A stretch of 64,000 nt of DNA from Rickettsia typhi (GTDB lineage: Bacteria; Pseudomonadota; Alphaproteobacteria; Rickettsiales; Deianiraeaceae). The translations under genes and the position numbers were made by a program. Of this stretch, positions 1-7,398 are shown one piece after another. The notes beneath the pieces were generated by a model. The model had not been told where the DNA came from, made no database searches, and was given only the letters and a program-made list of their open reading frames with translations. Position 1 is the first letter of the stretch, and every line of letters begins with the position of its first letter. The stretch covers positions 1-64,000 of the forward strand of contig CAMCVL010000008.1 in the NCBI GenBank assembly GCA_945881985.1, written 5' to 3'.

Positions 1-680
1 TTTTCTATTTCGTATTTATTTAAATATGTTCCTTCTCTAATAAGTTGCTGCTCCGTCTCGCCAATACCATCAATTACTTTTTGCTTGTATTTTGTGCTGT
101 TTAAAACATCAACCAAAAACAGATTTATCAAATCCTGCTCGTTTTGCACGGGAGAGATAAAGTCAATAGAGTTTTTCCACGCATTGTAAATTACATTTAC
201 ATTTTTTGTGCTTATTTTAATTTGAGTTTCTCCTTTGTTTAAAATTGCCTCGTAGACCTCCTTAATCTCCTCGTTTTTGTAGATTGTTATTTTGTTTTGC
301 ACCCTATCCCAAATTCTATCCACTGCGTCTTTTGTGGGGCTACTTGGTTTTTCCTGATTCCAATTGATGTCGTTGTTATACATCACCCCATCATGGCTGC
401 AGTCAATTAGGTGCATTACATCATCACCCTCTTGGTCTTTATAAATCAAGGCAACTCTGCTTAAAATATGCTTTTGTTTTTTGTTTGTTAAGATTGTTTG
501 CGCTAGGGCTCTTTTTATGTCAATTTGATTTGCTATCAAAAACTTGCTTTCAACATACAAAACAGCCTCTTGCTTTTTGTTAAACAAAACTATATCAACC
601 TGATTTAAAACATCAAACTGACAATACCTATCATCAAAATACTTTTTTGCAAATTCTACTTTGTAGTTGATTTGAGGCAT
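1..680 (-). CDS. Type II (Eco57I/IIG-like) restriction-modification enzyme, N-terminal part, cut by window edge
   Basis: The frame is open without a stop from an ATG at 680 down to position 1, giving about 226 residues; the rest lies left of the window. Residues about 20-45 read FDVLNQVDIVLFNKK followed by LYVESK. This resembles the D...E-x-K core of PD-(D/E)xK nucleases at the N-terminus of single-chain restriction-modification enzymes. The following ALAQTILTNKK and DGVMYNNDINW segments look like those of the same family. The methylase motifs would lie outside the window, so modification activity cannot be confirmed. It is the last visible gene of a three-gene leftward operon (1374 to 1), 26 bp after the small ORF. 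Assignment is from remembered family resemblance and is moderate. Confidence 0.6.
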   Translation of the reverse strand, partial: MPQINYKVEFAKKYFDDRYCQFDVLNQVDIVLFNKKQEAVLYVESKFLIANQIDIKRALAQTILTNKKQKHILSRVALIYKDQEGDDVMHLIDCSHDGVMYNNDINWNQEKPSSPTKDAVDRIWDRVQNKITIYKNEEIKEVYEAILNKGETQIKISTKNVNVIYNAWKNSIDFISPVQNEQDLINLFLVDVLNSTKYKQKVIDGIGETEQQLIREGTYLNKYEIE

Positions 681-706
681 GGAAATTAAACAAACACAAT
701 ATACGA

Positions 707-901
707 TTAAGAGTTTTGGTTTGCGTCATGATCTTTTTCATCAATAGACTTCTCGCTAATGTCAGACTCGGCTTTGTCTTTTATATCTTGTAATTTTTGC
801 TGAGCAGCTAATTGTTGTTCCTTATGTTTGTGATGATCAAGCCACACCAAACTAGCGGATGCAAGATTGCCATATGACAGTGAATTTGTTTTTTTGTTCA
901 T
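707..901 (-). CDS. Small charged protein in restriction-modification operon
   Basis: 64 residues, not recognised. No signal peptide or membrane segment. From about residue 25 on it is hydrophilic and rich in K, E, D and Q, and probably helical. Its ATG overlaps the stop of the upstream membrane-protein gene by 4 bp (ATGA), and the putative restriction-modification gene begins 26 bp downstream, so the three are very likely cotranscribed and translationally coupled. That arrangement is the main reason to believe this short ORF is real. A function in controlling or assisting the neighbouring enzyme is only a guess. Confidence 0.5.
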   Translation of the reverse strand: MNKKTNSLSYGNLASASLVWLDHHKHKEQQLAAQQKLQDIKDKAESDISEKSIDEKDHDANQNS

Positions 902-1374
902 AATGATAAATAGATGATAATAACAGATACAGAATAGAAAACCCCACTAAGCACAGTTAGCAATAAATAGGTTATTGCTAAGTATTTTTGCACTTTTTGA
1001 AATTTAAGAAATTCTTTAAAAATACTATTTTCAATATCGCTATTTTTAAAAATAGAAAATGTAACTACATTTAATAATTGCACATTACTTTGCGAGTGCC
1101 AAAAAGATAAAAACATTGTTGCTATAGATGCAAAGCAAAATGAAAATCCAGCTATGCCAAAAATTTTAACAAAATAATTAATTGACCTCTCTATTTTTAA
1201 CAGCTCCCCAAAGGAGTGTAGGTATATAACAAATAAAAAGGTTGTAATGTAAAAAACTCTTGCAGTTAATTTATCACCTATTTTATTAATTTCCTTTGTC
1301 TGTTCTTCAAATAGAAATTTTTTTTCCTGATAGTCCCTTTCCTCGTTAATATCGTTTTGCTTTTTGTCATTCAT
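898..1374 (-). CDS. Small membrane protein with about three TM helices, unknown
   Basis: 158 residues. A charged, probably helical N-terminus (residues 1-38) is followed by hydrophobic segments at about 40-58, 68-90 and 132-157. The hydrophilic loop between the second and third segments is about 40 residues. No catalytic motif is visible. It is the first gene of the leftward operon leading into the partial restriction-modification enzyme, and its stop overlaps the next start (ATGA). Membrane proteins next to nuclease genes occur in some phage-defence loci, but nothing in this sequence proves that role. Not recognised as a named family. Confidence 0.55.
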   Translation of the reverse strand: MNDKKQNDINEERDYQEKKFLFEEQTKEINKIGDKLTARVFYITTFLFVIYLHSFGELLKIERSINYFVKIFGIAGFSFCFASIATMFLSFWHSQSNVQLLNVVTFSIFKNSDIENSIFKEFLKFQKVQKYLAITYLLLTVLSGVFYSVSVIIIYLSL

Positions 1375-1414
1375 TGATGTATTTTAAAACAATAAAGATA
1401 ATTATTATCAATAT

Positions 1415-1448
1415 AAAAAACTCTCTTGTGGATGCTTGCTAAGCATCC
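1415..1448 (-). terminator. Rho-independent terminator of fbaB
   Basis: Just after the fbaB stop, on the minus strand, an 8-bp perfect stem (GGATGCTT / AAGCATCC, 3-nt loop, 1430-1448) is followed by ACAAGAGAG and six T. The T-run starts 9 nt after the stem, so the site is slightly atypical. It lies between fbaB and the accessory operon that continues in the same direction and separates them. Confidence 0.6.
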
Positions 1449-1455
1449 ATTTTGC

Positions 1456-2382
1456 TTAGCCCCGCTTGTAAATTTCCACAATTTTTGTTAAAAGCTTAAC
1501 CGCCTCATCGTAAGGACGCTGAAAGGCATTACGCCCTATGATTGACCCATTTGCTCCGCCTTTTGCAAGAGCCTCAATTTCGCTTAGCAAGCTTGCATCG
1601 TCTTTTGTTTCGCCGCCCGAGAAAATAACAATTTTTTTGCCATCAAAGCAGGCTCTTTTTACCATTGCAATTCTTTGCTCTAGGGTGGAGTATTCTTGCC
1701 CTGTTTTTGTGTAGGCTTCAAGAGCTTTTTTGTCGTAGACGCTAGCCTTTGGCGGCTTGACCTTAACAATATGAGCACCCAAAAGGCAGGCAATGTGAGC
1801 CGCGTAGCAGGATACATCAAGCGAGGTTTCGTGCTCCTTTGGCAAGTCGCCGCCACGAGGGTAGGACCACACAACAACAACCAAACCCTTTGCCTTTGCC
1901 TCCTCAGTTATTTGAGAGATTTCGTAGAACATATCAAGCGATGAGTCCGATGCAGGATAGATTGTAAAACCAATACCGCTGCAACCAAGCCTAATTGCCT
2001 CGTCCACACTGCCAGTAATTGCCTGATATGTGTTATTGTTGTTTGACATTAAAGAGTTGTTGCTATTGAGCTTTAAGATGGTTGGAATCTGTCCTGCAAA
2101 TGTGTCCGCCCCAGCCTCAATCATGCCAAGAGGTGCAGCGTAGCCACTAAGCCCAGCATCAATTGCAAGCTTAAAGTGATAGTGTGGATTGTAGCCACTT
2201 GGGTTGAGAGCAAAGCTGCGGTCTGGTCCGTGTTCAAAGCCTTGGTCAACTGGCAGTATAACAAGTTTGCCGGTGCCGGCTAATTTGCCTTGATTTAAAA
2301 ATCTGTAAAGATTTGCCTTTACCCCCGGGTTTGCACCCTCGTAATTAGCAATAATTTGCTGAGCCCTTGTAAGCGTAGACAT
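1456..2382 (-). CDS. fbaB: Fructose-bisphosphate aldolase, class I (archaeal/DhnA type)
   Basis: 308 residues, full length for the FbaB/DhnA family. It catalyses reversible aldol cleavage of fructose-1,6-bisphosphate. Visible family features are the N-terminal LPVDQGFEHGP segment, SYPRGGDLPKE, the Schiff-base lysine region IVKVKPPK (about residues 205-212), FSGGETKDD and the phosphate-binding GGANGSIIGRNAFQRP near the C-terminus. Class I FbaB is the aldolase kept by several Rickettsiales, where it is thought to act in gluconeogenic or pentose-phosphate supply rather than glucose breakdown; PpsR in this window fits that view. Transcribed alone, leftward, ending in a stem-loop terminator. Start ATG at 2382. 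Confidence 0.93.
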   Translation of the reverse strand: MSTLTRAQQIIANYEGANPGVKANLYRFLNQGKLAGTGKLVILPVDQGFEHGPDRSFALNPSGYNPHYHFKLAIDAGLSGYAAPLGMIEAGADTFAGQIPTILKLNSNNSLMSNNNNTYQAITGSVDEAIRLGCSGIGFTIYPASDSSLDMFYEISQITEEAKAKGLVVVVWSYPRGGDLPKEHETSLDVSCYAAHIACLLGAHIVKVKPPKASVYDKKALEAYTKTGQEYSTLEQRIAMVKRACFDGKKIVIFSGGETKDDASLLSEIEALAKGGANGSIIGRNAFQRPYDEAVKLLTKIVEIYKRG

Positions 2383-2425
2383 TATTTAACAATAATTAAT
2401 AATAAACAAGCAAGTAAAAGATAGT

Positions 2426-2454
2426 TTGACAAAACCCCAAAATTAAGGTATTAT
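2426..2454 (+). promoter_or_regulatory. Sigma70-type promoter for the IalB-like gene
   Basis: TTGACA (2426-2431), 17-bp spacer, TATTAT (2449-2454). Predicted start near 2461 leaves a leader of about 78 nt before the ATG at 2539. Confidence 0.6.
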
Positions 2455-2538
2455 ACACATATCTATAAAATTGCTAAAAAAGCAAGTGGATGTCAATTAA
2501 TTTTTTGTAGAATTAAAGTTATTTATCTAAAAACCATT

Positions 2539-3165
2539 ATGAATCTGGCAAAATCCGCTCGTTTTAATCTTGCTTTTCAAGATTACCTTAGTAAAAAAAT
2601 AAAAAAAATATTTTTATTTAGTATATTTTTAACTCTAGGCTCCTTGTTGTTATTTGGCATCAACAAGGCTTTTGCAGCAGGGGGGCAAAAAACAAGCGAG
2701 CAAAGCGAGGTTGTAAGCGATAAAAAGATTTTAATTAAACAGGGGGACTGGACGGCTCTTAGTGCCTTTGTTGATGATAAAAAAATGTGCTATGCAATTA
2801 ATTATTCCAAGGTTAAAATAGGCAACCAAAACAGATCAAAGGACAGTGAAAAACTATACTACCTAGACATAGACTACCTTGGGGAAGACATTTACCGCGT
2901 AAGCGTTAACTTTGGACAGTCCCTTGCAAAGTATAGTAATGTTTTTATAAGCTTGGACGGCCTGCAATACGAGCTTGACACCTTTGACAACATAGCCTTT
3001 TTTACCGATTACAACGAAGATAAAAGATTTGTTGAAGATTTAAAAAAATCTTCTAAAATACTTGTAAGAGCAACTTACAACGACAACTCTTATAGTGTTG
3101 ACGAGTTTGCTGGCTTTGGCTTTGTTAAAACAAACGACACAATGCATAAAGTTTGCGATAGATAG
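2539..3165 (+). CDS. Invasion-associated locus B (IalB)-like secreted protein
   Basis: 208 residues. A long N-terminus with a hydrophobic stretch (about residues 25-45, ending KAFAAGG) looks like a signal peptide or anchor. The mature part has the IalB-family pattern: GDWTALSAFVDDKKMCYA near residue 70, a lysine-rich stretch, then alternating beta strands and a conserved cysteine near the C-terminus (HKVCDR). IalB-type proteins are periplasmic or outer-membrane associated and widespread in host-associated alphaproteobacteria; the biochemical role is not settled. Followed 24 bp downstream by another small exported protein, probably in one transcript from the promoter at 2426. Confidence 0.7.
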   Translation: MNLAKSARFNLAFQDYLSKKIKKIFLFSIFLTLGSLLLFGINKAFAAGGQKTSEQSEVVSDKKILIKQGDWTALSAFVDDKKMCYAINYSKVKIGNQNRSKDSEKLYYLDIDYLGEDIYRVSVNFGQSLAKYSNVFISLDGLQYELDTFDNIAFFTDYNEDKRFVEDLKKSSKILVRATYNDNSYSVDEFAGFGFVKTNDTMHKVCDR

Positions 3166-3189
3166 ATAAATTTTTTTAGTTATATCAAT

Positions 3190-3381
3190 ATGAATGCGGC
3201 AATAATGATAGTTTCAATCATGATAAATCCAGCCTTTGTTGTAGGAGCAAATCCTGCTCTTACCACTAATATCGTAGAGTTTTCCTCCTTGCAATCGTGC
3301 GAGGCAGCAATTGGCAAGATGAGATCAAGCTACAAATCCAGTGGGCACTTAATTGTAGATGCAATCTGTGCCGAAAAGTAA
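3190..3381 (+). CDS. Small exported protein, unknown
   Basis: 63 residues. The N-terminal 18 residues are hydrophobic and contain AFVVGANPA, which could be a signal peptide, although in related short alphaproteobacterial proteins this stretch may be the first beta strand. The rest has two cysteines (SLQSCEAA and DAICAEK), possibly a disulfide. It lies 24 bp after the IalB-like gene on the same strand and probably shares its transcript. No catalytic motif. Not recognised. Confidence 0.55.
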   Translation: MNAAIMIVSIMINPAFVVGANPALTTNIVEFSSLQSCEAAIGKMRSSYKSSGHLIVDAICAEK

Positions 3382-3431
3382 AACTCATACAAAATCCCTT
3401 TGTAAAAAAAGTATAAAAAATTAGCAAAAAG

Positions 3432-3459
3432 TTGCATTTTTAAAAAGCTATGCTAAGAT
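3432..3459 (+). promoter_or_regulatory. Putative promoter for ppa-tsaD
   Basis: TTGCAT (3432-3437), 16-bp spacer, TAAGAT (3454-3459), about 76 bp upstream of the ppa ATG. The leader contains a short CATCT/AGATG hairpin near 3468. Weaker consensus match than other promoters here. Confidence 0.4.
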
Positions 3460-3534
3460 TGTTTTGCATCTACAGATGGTCTTAGCAGCCGTAGATTGCT
3501 TTAGTTTTTTAGTTATTTATAATCCTTACTGGCT

Positions 3535-4065
3535 ATGTCTAGCCTTGCAAAACTTGGTTGTGGTAAAAGCTTTCCAGACTCTTTTAATGTTGTTATTGAG
3601 GTTGAGGCAAACTCTTTGCCAGTAAAATACGAATATGATAAGGAGAGCGATTTTGTAATTGTTGACCGCTTTGTTGCAACACCAATGCACTATCCTTGCA
3701 ACTACGGCTTTGTGCCTTGCACCCTATCGGAGGACGGCGACCCTGCTGATGTTTTAGTTATATCTCCATATCCAATAAGGTCTGGCTCGGCAATTGAGTG
3801 CCGTGCAGTTGGCGTTTTGATAATGGAGGACGAGAAAGGCATGGATGAAAAAATCATAGCCGTTCCATCATCTGGCGTAACCAAAATGTACGACCATGTT
3901 AAAGATGTTAACGATGTTAACCCTGCTACACTAGCACAAATTAAACACTTTTTTGAACATTACAAAGACCTTGAAAAAGGCAAGTGGGTAAAGGTAAAAA
4001 ACATTGAAAATGCCGAAAAGGCAATTGAGCTTCTTGAAAAAGCAAGAACCAATTATTCTAAATAA
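3535..4065 (+). CDS. ppa: Inorganic pyrophosphatase (family I)
   Basis: 176 residues, the normal bacterial family I size. Hydrolyses pyrophosphate to two phosphates in the cytoplasm, pulling biosynthetic reactions forward. Visible features: the metal-binding signature DGDPADVLV (three catalytic aspartates), the substrate-binding YEYDKES and DRFVATPMHYPCNYGFVP segments, and EDEKGMDEKIIAVP. Start ATG at 3535. Its TAA is followed one base later by the tsaD ATG, so the two genes form a coupled pair. Confidence 0.95.
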   Translation: MSSLAKLGCGKSFPDSFNVVIEVEANSLPVKYEYDKESDFVIVDRFVATPMHYPCNYGFVPCTLSEDGDPADVLVISPYPIRSGSAIECRAVGVLIMEDEKGMDEKIIAVPSSGVTKMYDHVKDVNDVNPATLAQIKHFFEHYKDLEKGKWVKVKNIENAEKAIELLEKARTNYSK

Positions 4066-4066
4066 A

Positions 4067-5107
4067 ATGCTAGTCCTTGGTATTGAAAGCTCCTGCGACG
4101 AGACATCAATTGCCATATGTAAGGACGCTAGCAATTTGCAAGACAGAATACTCTCGCTTAAAACATATTCTCAAATTAAAGAGCATGAGTTATTTGGAGG
4201 CGTTGTGCCGGAGATTGCTGCGCGCAATCACCTTCTTAAAATTCAGGCACTTACCAAGGCTGCCATTACCCATGCCGGTATAAAAACAGAGGATATAACC
4301 CATATAGCGGTTACCACAAATCCGGGGCTTATCGGGGGGCTAATGGTGGGAATGTGCTTTGCAAAAGGGCTTGCAATGCAATTGCAAAAGCCATTAATCA
4401 ATATTAATCACTTGGACGGGCATGTTTTTACAACCTATCTTACAGATAATTTGATTGAAAACTTTTATTGCCTTTTAATTTCGGGCGGGCATTGCCAAAC
4501 TATCGCCGTGCAAAACTTTAATCACAAAAAGATATACGGCTCAACATTGGACGACTCAGTAGGTGAGGCATTTGACAAGCTTGCAAAACTACTTGGACTT
4601 GGCTACCCAGGCGGAGCAAAGATTGAGGCTCTTGCACAAAGTGGCAATGCGGATGCTTTTGGTTTTACCCTGCAAATGATGCGGCGGGATGAGTTTAATT
4701 TTTCGTTTTCTGGACTAAAAACAAATTTTTTAAATACAGTCGCAAGCCTTGCAAAGCAGCATCTTAATATCCAGCCATGCGAGTTAAAAAACACAGCAAA
4801 TTTGCATAGCTTATTGCCTTTTGATGTTGTTGCAGATTTATGTGCCTCTTTTCAAAAAATTGTTGCAACCATACTTATTGACCGTACACTAAACATGATA
4901 AAAGCCGATGGCAAAAGATTTAACAAACTTGTAATCTCGGGCGGCGTTGCTGCAAATAAGTACATAAAACAAAGATTTATCAATGCCTTAGAACAAGATG
5001 GTATTGAAGTTATAACTCCCCCAATATCACTGTGCACCGACAACGCAGCCATGATAGCTGCCGCCTGCATAGCTTGGCACAAATGTAGTGGCAATTTTGC
5101 AAATTAA
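4067..5107 (+). CDS. tsaD: tRNA N6-threonylcarbamoyladenosine transferase TsaD
   Basis: 346 residues from the ATG at 4067; a longer frame starting at 4004 lies inside ppa and is not used because MLVLGIESSCDETS is the family N-terminus. TsaD transfers the threonylcarbamoyl group to A37 of ANN-decoding tRNAs, using the adenylate made by TsaC (also encoded here, at 53.9 kb). Visible: the ASKHA phosphate-1 loop with ESSCDETS, the metal-binding NHLDGH motif (HxxxH), the SGGH strand, GEAFDKLAKLLGLGYPGG and the C-terminal ISGGVAANKYI. Coupled to ppa by a 1-bp gap. Confidence 0.95.
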   Translation: MLVLGIESSCDETSIAICKDASNLQDRILSLKTYSQIKEHELFGGVVPEIAARNHLLKIQALTKAAITHAGIKTEDITHIAVTTNPGLIGGLMVGMCFAKGLAMQLQKPLININHLDGHVFTTYLTDNLIENFYCLLISGGHCQTIAVQNFNHKKIYGSTLDDSVGEAFDKLAKLLGLGYPGGAKIEALAQSGNADAFGFTLQMMRRDEFNFSFSGLKTNFLNTVASLAKQHLNIQPCELKNTANLHSLLPFDVVADLCASFQKIVATILIDRTLNMIKADGKRFNKLVISGGVAANKYIKQRFINALEQDGIEVITPPISLCTDNAAMIAAACIAWHKCSGNFAN

Positions 5108-5159
5108 TTATCAATAAGAAGCCTTTTGTTAATAATTTAACAAATTGTTGCAAAATAAG

Positions 5160-5188
5160 TTGACAAAAAATTAAGGTTTAAATAAAAT
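5160..5188 (+). promoter_or_regulatory. Strong promoter upstream of candidate structured RNA
   Basis: TTGACA (5160-5165), 17-bp spacer, TAAAAT (5183-5188). The nearest start codon is about 200 bp away at 5398, so this promoter probably makes an untranslated RNA or a long structured leader. Confidence 0.6.
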
Positions 5189-5194
5189 TATAAG

Positions 5195-5330
5195 AACCTA
5201 GTTTTTGCTAGTTTTTGATTGCGTTAAAACGATGGAGTGCAAAGTTTTAAATAATGCACAACAAGTAGCCCTATATTATGTACCTTAAGCAAGGCTCTAG
5301 GACCCCTACACGCAATTAAATAGATTGTTG
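5195..5330 (+). ncRNA. Candidate structured RNA (6S-like size; identity unknown)
   Basis: Starts about 7 bp after a consensus promoter. An 11-bp closing stem pairs 5214-5224 (TTTGATTGCGT) with 5310-5320 (ACGCAATTAAA), with one G-T pair. Inside are alternative helices: TTAAAAC (5224-5230) with GTTTTAA (5244-5250), or GTGCA with TGCAC around 5236-5258, and a CCTT/AAGG hairpin at 5283-5294. There is no long ORF and no clear terminator. The closed rod with an internal open region and about 135-nt length would suit a 6S RNA, but I see no decisive 6S motif. It has no RNase P, SRP or tmRNA signature. It could instead be a regulatory leader of the lipoprotein gene at 5398. Confidence 0.4.
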
Positions 5331-5397
5331 TAAGAATTGGCTTATACTTAATTTACGGTTATGTCAATTGCTTTATTACTTGTTTTAATGTAAAAAT

Positions 5398-5727
5398 ATG
5401 TCCTTTTATGTAAAGCCTTTTGCCAATGTCTATCCTTTGGCTTTTTTTATAATGATTGCACTTAGCACTTTAACATCCTGTGGCAATATTGCCGACTACA
5501 CATCCAATCCCAACGCCACACAGCCTGACCCATCAAGCTACTACGACAATGATTACTACTACGACGGAATGATTAGGTCCTACGGAAACAAGCCATCCGG
5601 CAAGGGATACGCAGTAATAAACCCAAATGCAATTGAAAGCGATGATAATAGCTCTGTTGTTTATGTGCCAGTTGTCGTCAAAAAACCGCAGGTACAAAAA
5701 CAATACACTTACAACAATTATAATTAA
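5398..5727 (+). CDS. Small Tyr/Asn-rich lipoprotein, unknown
   Basis: 109 residues. The N-terminal hydrophobic stretch ends in a lipobox LTSC (cysteine about residue 28), followed by Gly-Asn-Ile, so the mature protein is probably lipidated. The rest is low complexity: a YYDNDYYYDG run, a valine-rich VVYVPVVVKKP strand and a YTYNNYN tail. No known domain is recognised. It ends 6 bp before the polytopic membrane protein gene and reads in the same direction as ruvB and thiE. Confidence 0.6.
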   Translation: MSFYVKPFANVYPLAFFIMIALSTLTSCGNIADYTSNPNATQPDPSSYYDNDYYYDGMIRSYGNKPSGKGYAVINPNAIESDDNSSVVYVPVVVKKPQVQKQYTYNNYN

Positions 5728-5733
5728 TTTACT

Positions 5734-7398
5734 ATGCTTGACCTACTAAAGCTTAAAAGTTTTTTTTTAACATTTGGTAGTTTGTCGTTAATGATTGTTG
5801 CCTTGGCACTTTATCTTGGCACAAGGCTACTTGCTAATGCGGGGTCAAAAATTACAATTCGTAGCCTCATTACAAGGCTTAGCATTAAGCCCATAATTTT
5901 TGTTCAATTTGCCGCCTTGGCTGGGCTAATTTACACTTTTATTAGCTGTCTTTATGCTACCCTGCTTAGTACTTTAATATTGAATATTGAATTTACAATC
6001 TTACTCTTAAATATTATTTTTTTAACCGAGAGGCGTGGAGGCAAAAGACAGGCAATCTTTAAAAGCACGATTATTCAATTGGCTGCGATACATTGTTTTT
6101 ATTTCATTTGCTACAAACTTGCAATTAACAATGGTAATCAGTTTTACACTCTTAGCATTCAGCAATTTAAGGATATAATGCTTAACCTTACAAACCTTGA
6201 CTGGCTTGAGGTGGTAATGATACATTCTTTAATAATCTGTCTTTTACTCATGCTTGGCTTTAGTCCTTTTACCTTCAATTTTGCTTTTTTGTTTAAAAAG
6301 CAGAGTCTTGCGGAAAAAATCTTATATATTGGCTTTTTTTGTAATTTAATTACTTACTTGTTAATCAAGCTTTTTGCGGGTTTTAACTACTTTAAATATT
6401 TGGCAATAATATACTTGGCGGCAAATGCTTTTAGCCTTGCAATTGCACGCAAAGTGGACGAGATAATCTTTAACCTCATAAACTTTGGCATATCTGTTGC
6501 CCTATTGCTTCTGTGCATTGAAAACATCTCCACAAACTACGCATCCCTCATGGCTCTTGTTGTTTTGGTTTTTGCACTTTTTACCTCTGCGGTCTATAAT
6601 CAGCTTTACAAAGATAGTGGCTTTGCCGGCAAACCTGGTGACATATCAATTAAAATTGCAAAACTTGGGCTTGCAAACAAACACAAGGTGCAGGCATTTT
6701 TTTTGTGTGCAATTTCTTTAAGCCTTATGTCCACGCCTTTGTCTTTGGCTTTGTTTCCTTACATGTTTTTGCAAATTTTTACTCACAGCAGGCTTTTTAA
6801 CTACTGCATAATAATTATCTGCTTTGCCGTGATTAGCTTTGCAATTGTAAGGTTATGCGGGCCTTTTGTTACTTGCCTTAAGTATGCAAGACCAATTTTT
6901 ACACTAAAATATCCAAAAAGCTCAATCTACGCTCGTAGCTACAAGCTTATAACAATGCTTATGATAAATGTTTGCATAGCAACTTTTGTGATTGCTTTAA
7001 TAATCAACTTCAACAGGTCAAACACATACAAAGAATTTTATTTATTTGACACAAGCGTAATGTTTTTTATGTGCCTTATAGCATCGGTTTTGTTTTACAA
7101 ATCCAGATACTATGTTATGCTACTTGGTTTTACAAAATTTTTTAGAGCAAGATTTGCCGCCGAATTTAAAACCCTAAACCTTAACCTTAAAACAAATTAT
7201 AATAATCTATCTTTAAGTTTTAATACAAAACTAACCTCTGGCAAGATTTTGTTTAACAAAATGGAACACAAAATAAAAGCCAAGCTAACAAATAATTCCC
7301 CATCATTGGTTGCAAACTTATCCAATTTTACTACCAATTTTGTTGCCTTGGCAATAATTGCGATATTTGCCACAATTATTTTTGCTTTTGGTGCATAA
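5734..7398 (+). CDS. Polytopic inner-membrane protein, weakly like NuoN/MrpD proton-antiporter subunits
   Basis: 554 residues with roughly twelve or more hydrophobic segments from residue 10 to about 450, a hydrophilic stretch (about 470-525) and a final TM helix. The region KLGLANKHKVQAFFLCAIS followed by LSLMSTPLSLALF resembles the loop and helix before the second half of antiporter-like subunits (NuoL/M/N, MrpA/D). However, the lysines and glutamates and the PFHTWLPDAH-type motif seen in nuoM of this window are not evident. It may be a degenerate or highly diverged member, or unrelated. The stop overlaps the ruvB start by one base (TAATG), so it is translationally coupled to ruvB. Confidence 0.5.
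   Translation: MLDLLKLKSFFLTFGSLSLMIVALALYLGTRLLANAGSKITIRSLITRLSIKPIIFVQFAALAGLIYTFISCLYATLLSTLILNIEFTILLLNIIFLTERRGGKRQAIFKSTIIQLAAIHCFYFICYKLAINNGNQFYTLSIQQFKDIMLNLTNLDWLEVVMIHSLIICLLLMLGFSPFTFNFAFLFKKQSLAEKILYIGFFCNLITYLLIKLFAGFNYFKYLAIIYLAANAFSLAIARKVDEIIFNLINFGISVALLLLCIENISTNYASLMALVVLVFALFTSAVYNQLYKDSGFAGKPGDISIKIAKLGLANKHKVQAFFLCAISLSLMSTPLSLALFPYMFLQIFTHSRLFNYCIIIICFAVISFAIVRLCGPFVTCLKYARPIFTLKYPKSSIYARSYKLITMLMINVCIATFVIALIINFNRSNTYKEFYLFDTSVMFFMCLIASVLFYKSRYYVMLLGFTKFFRARFAAEFKTLNLNLKTNYNNLSLSFNTKLTSGKILFNKMEHKIKAKLTNNSPSLVANLSNFTTNFVALAIIAIFATIIFAFGA

Noticed and set aside
4004-4066. Upstream extension of tsaD
   Set aside because: It overlaps ppa and adds residues not found in the TsaD family; ATG at 4067 gives the canonical N-terminus.
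5195-5330. tmRNA, SRP RNA or RNase P RNA at this site
   Set aside because: None of the conserved cores is present (no tag-coding segment, no GGAAG..AGCA SRP loop, no GAGGAAAGTC).
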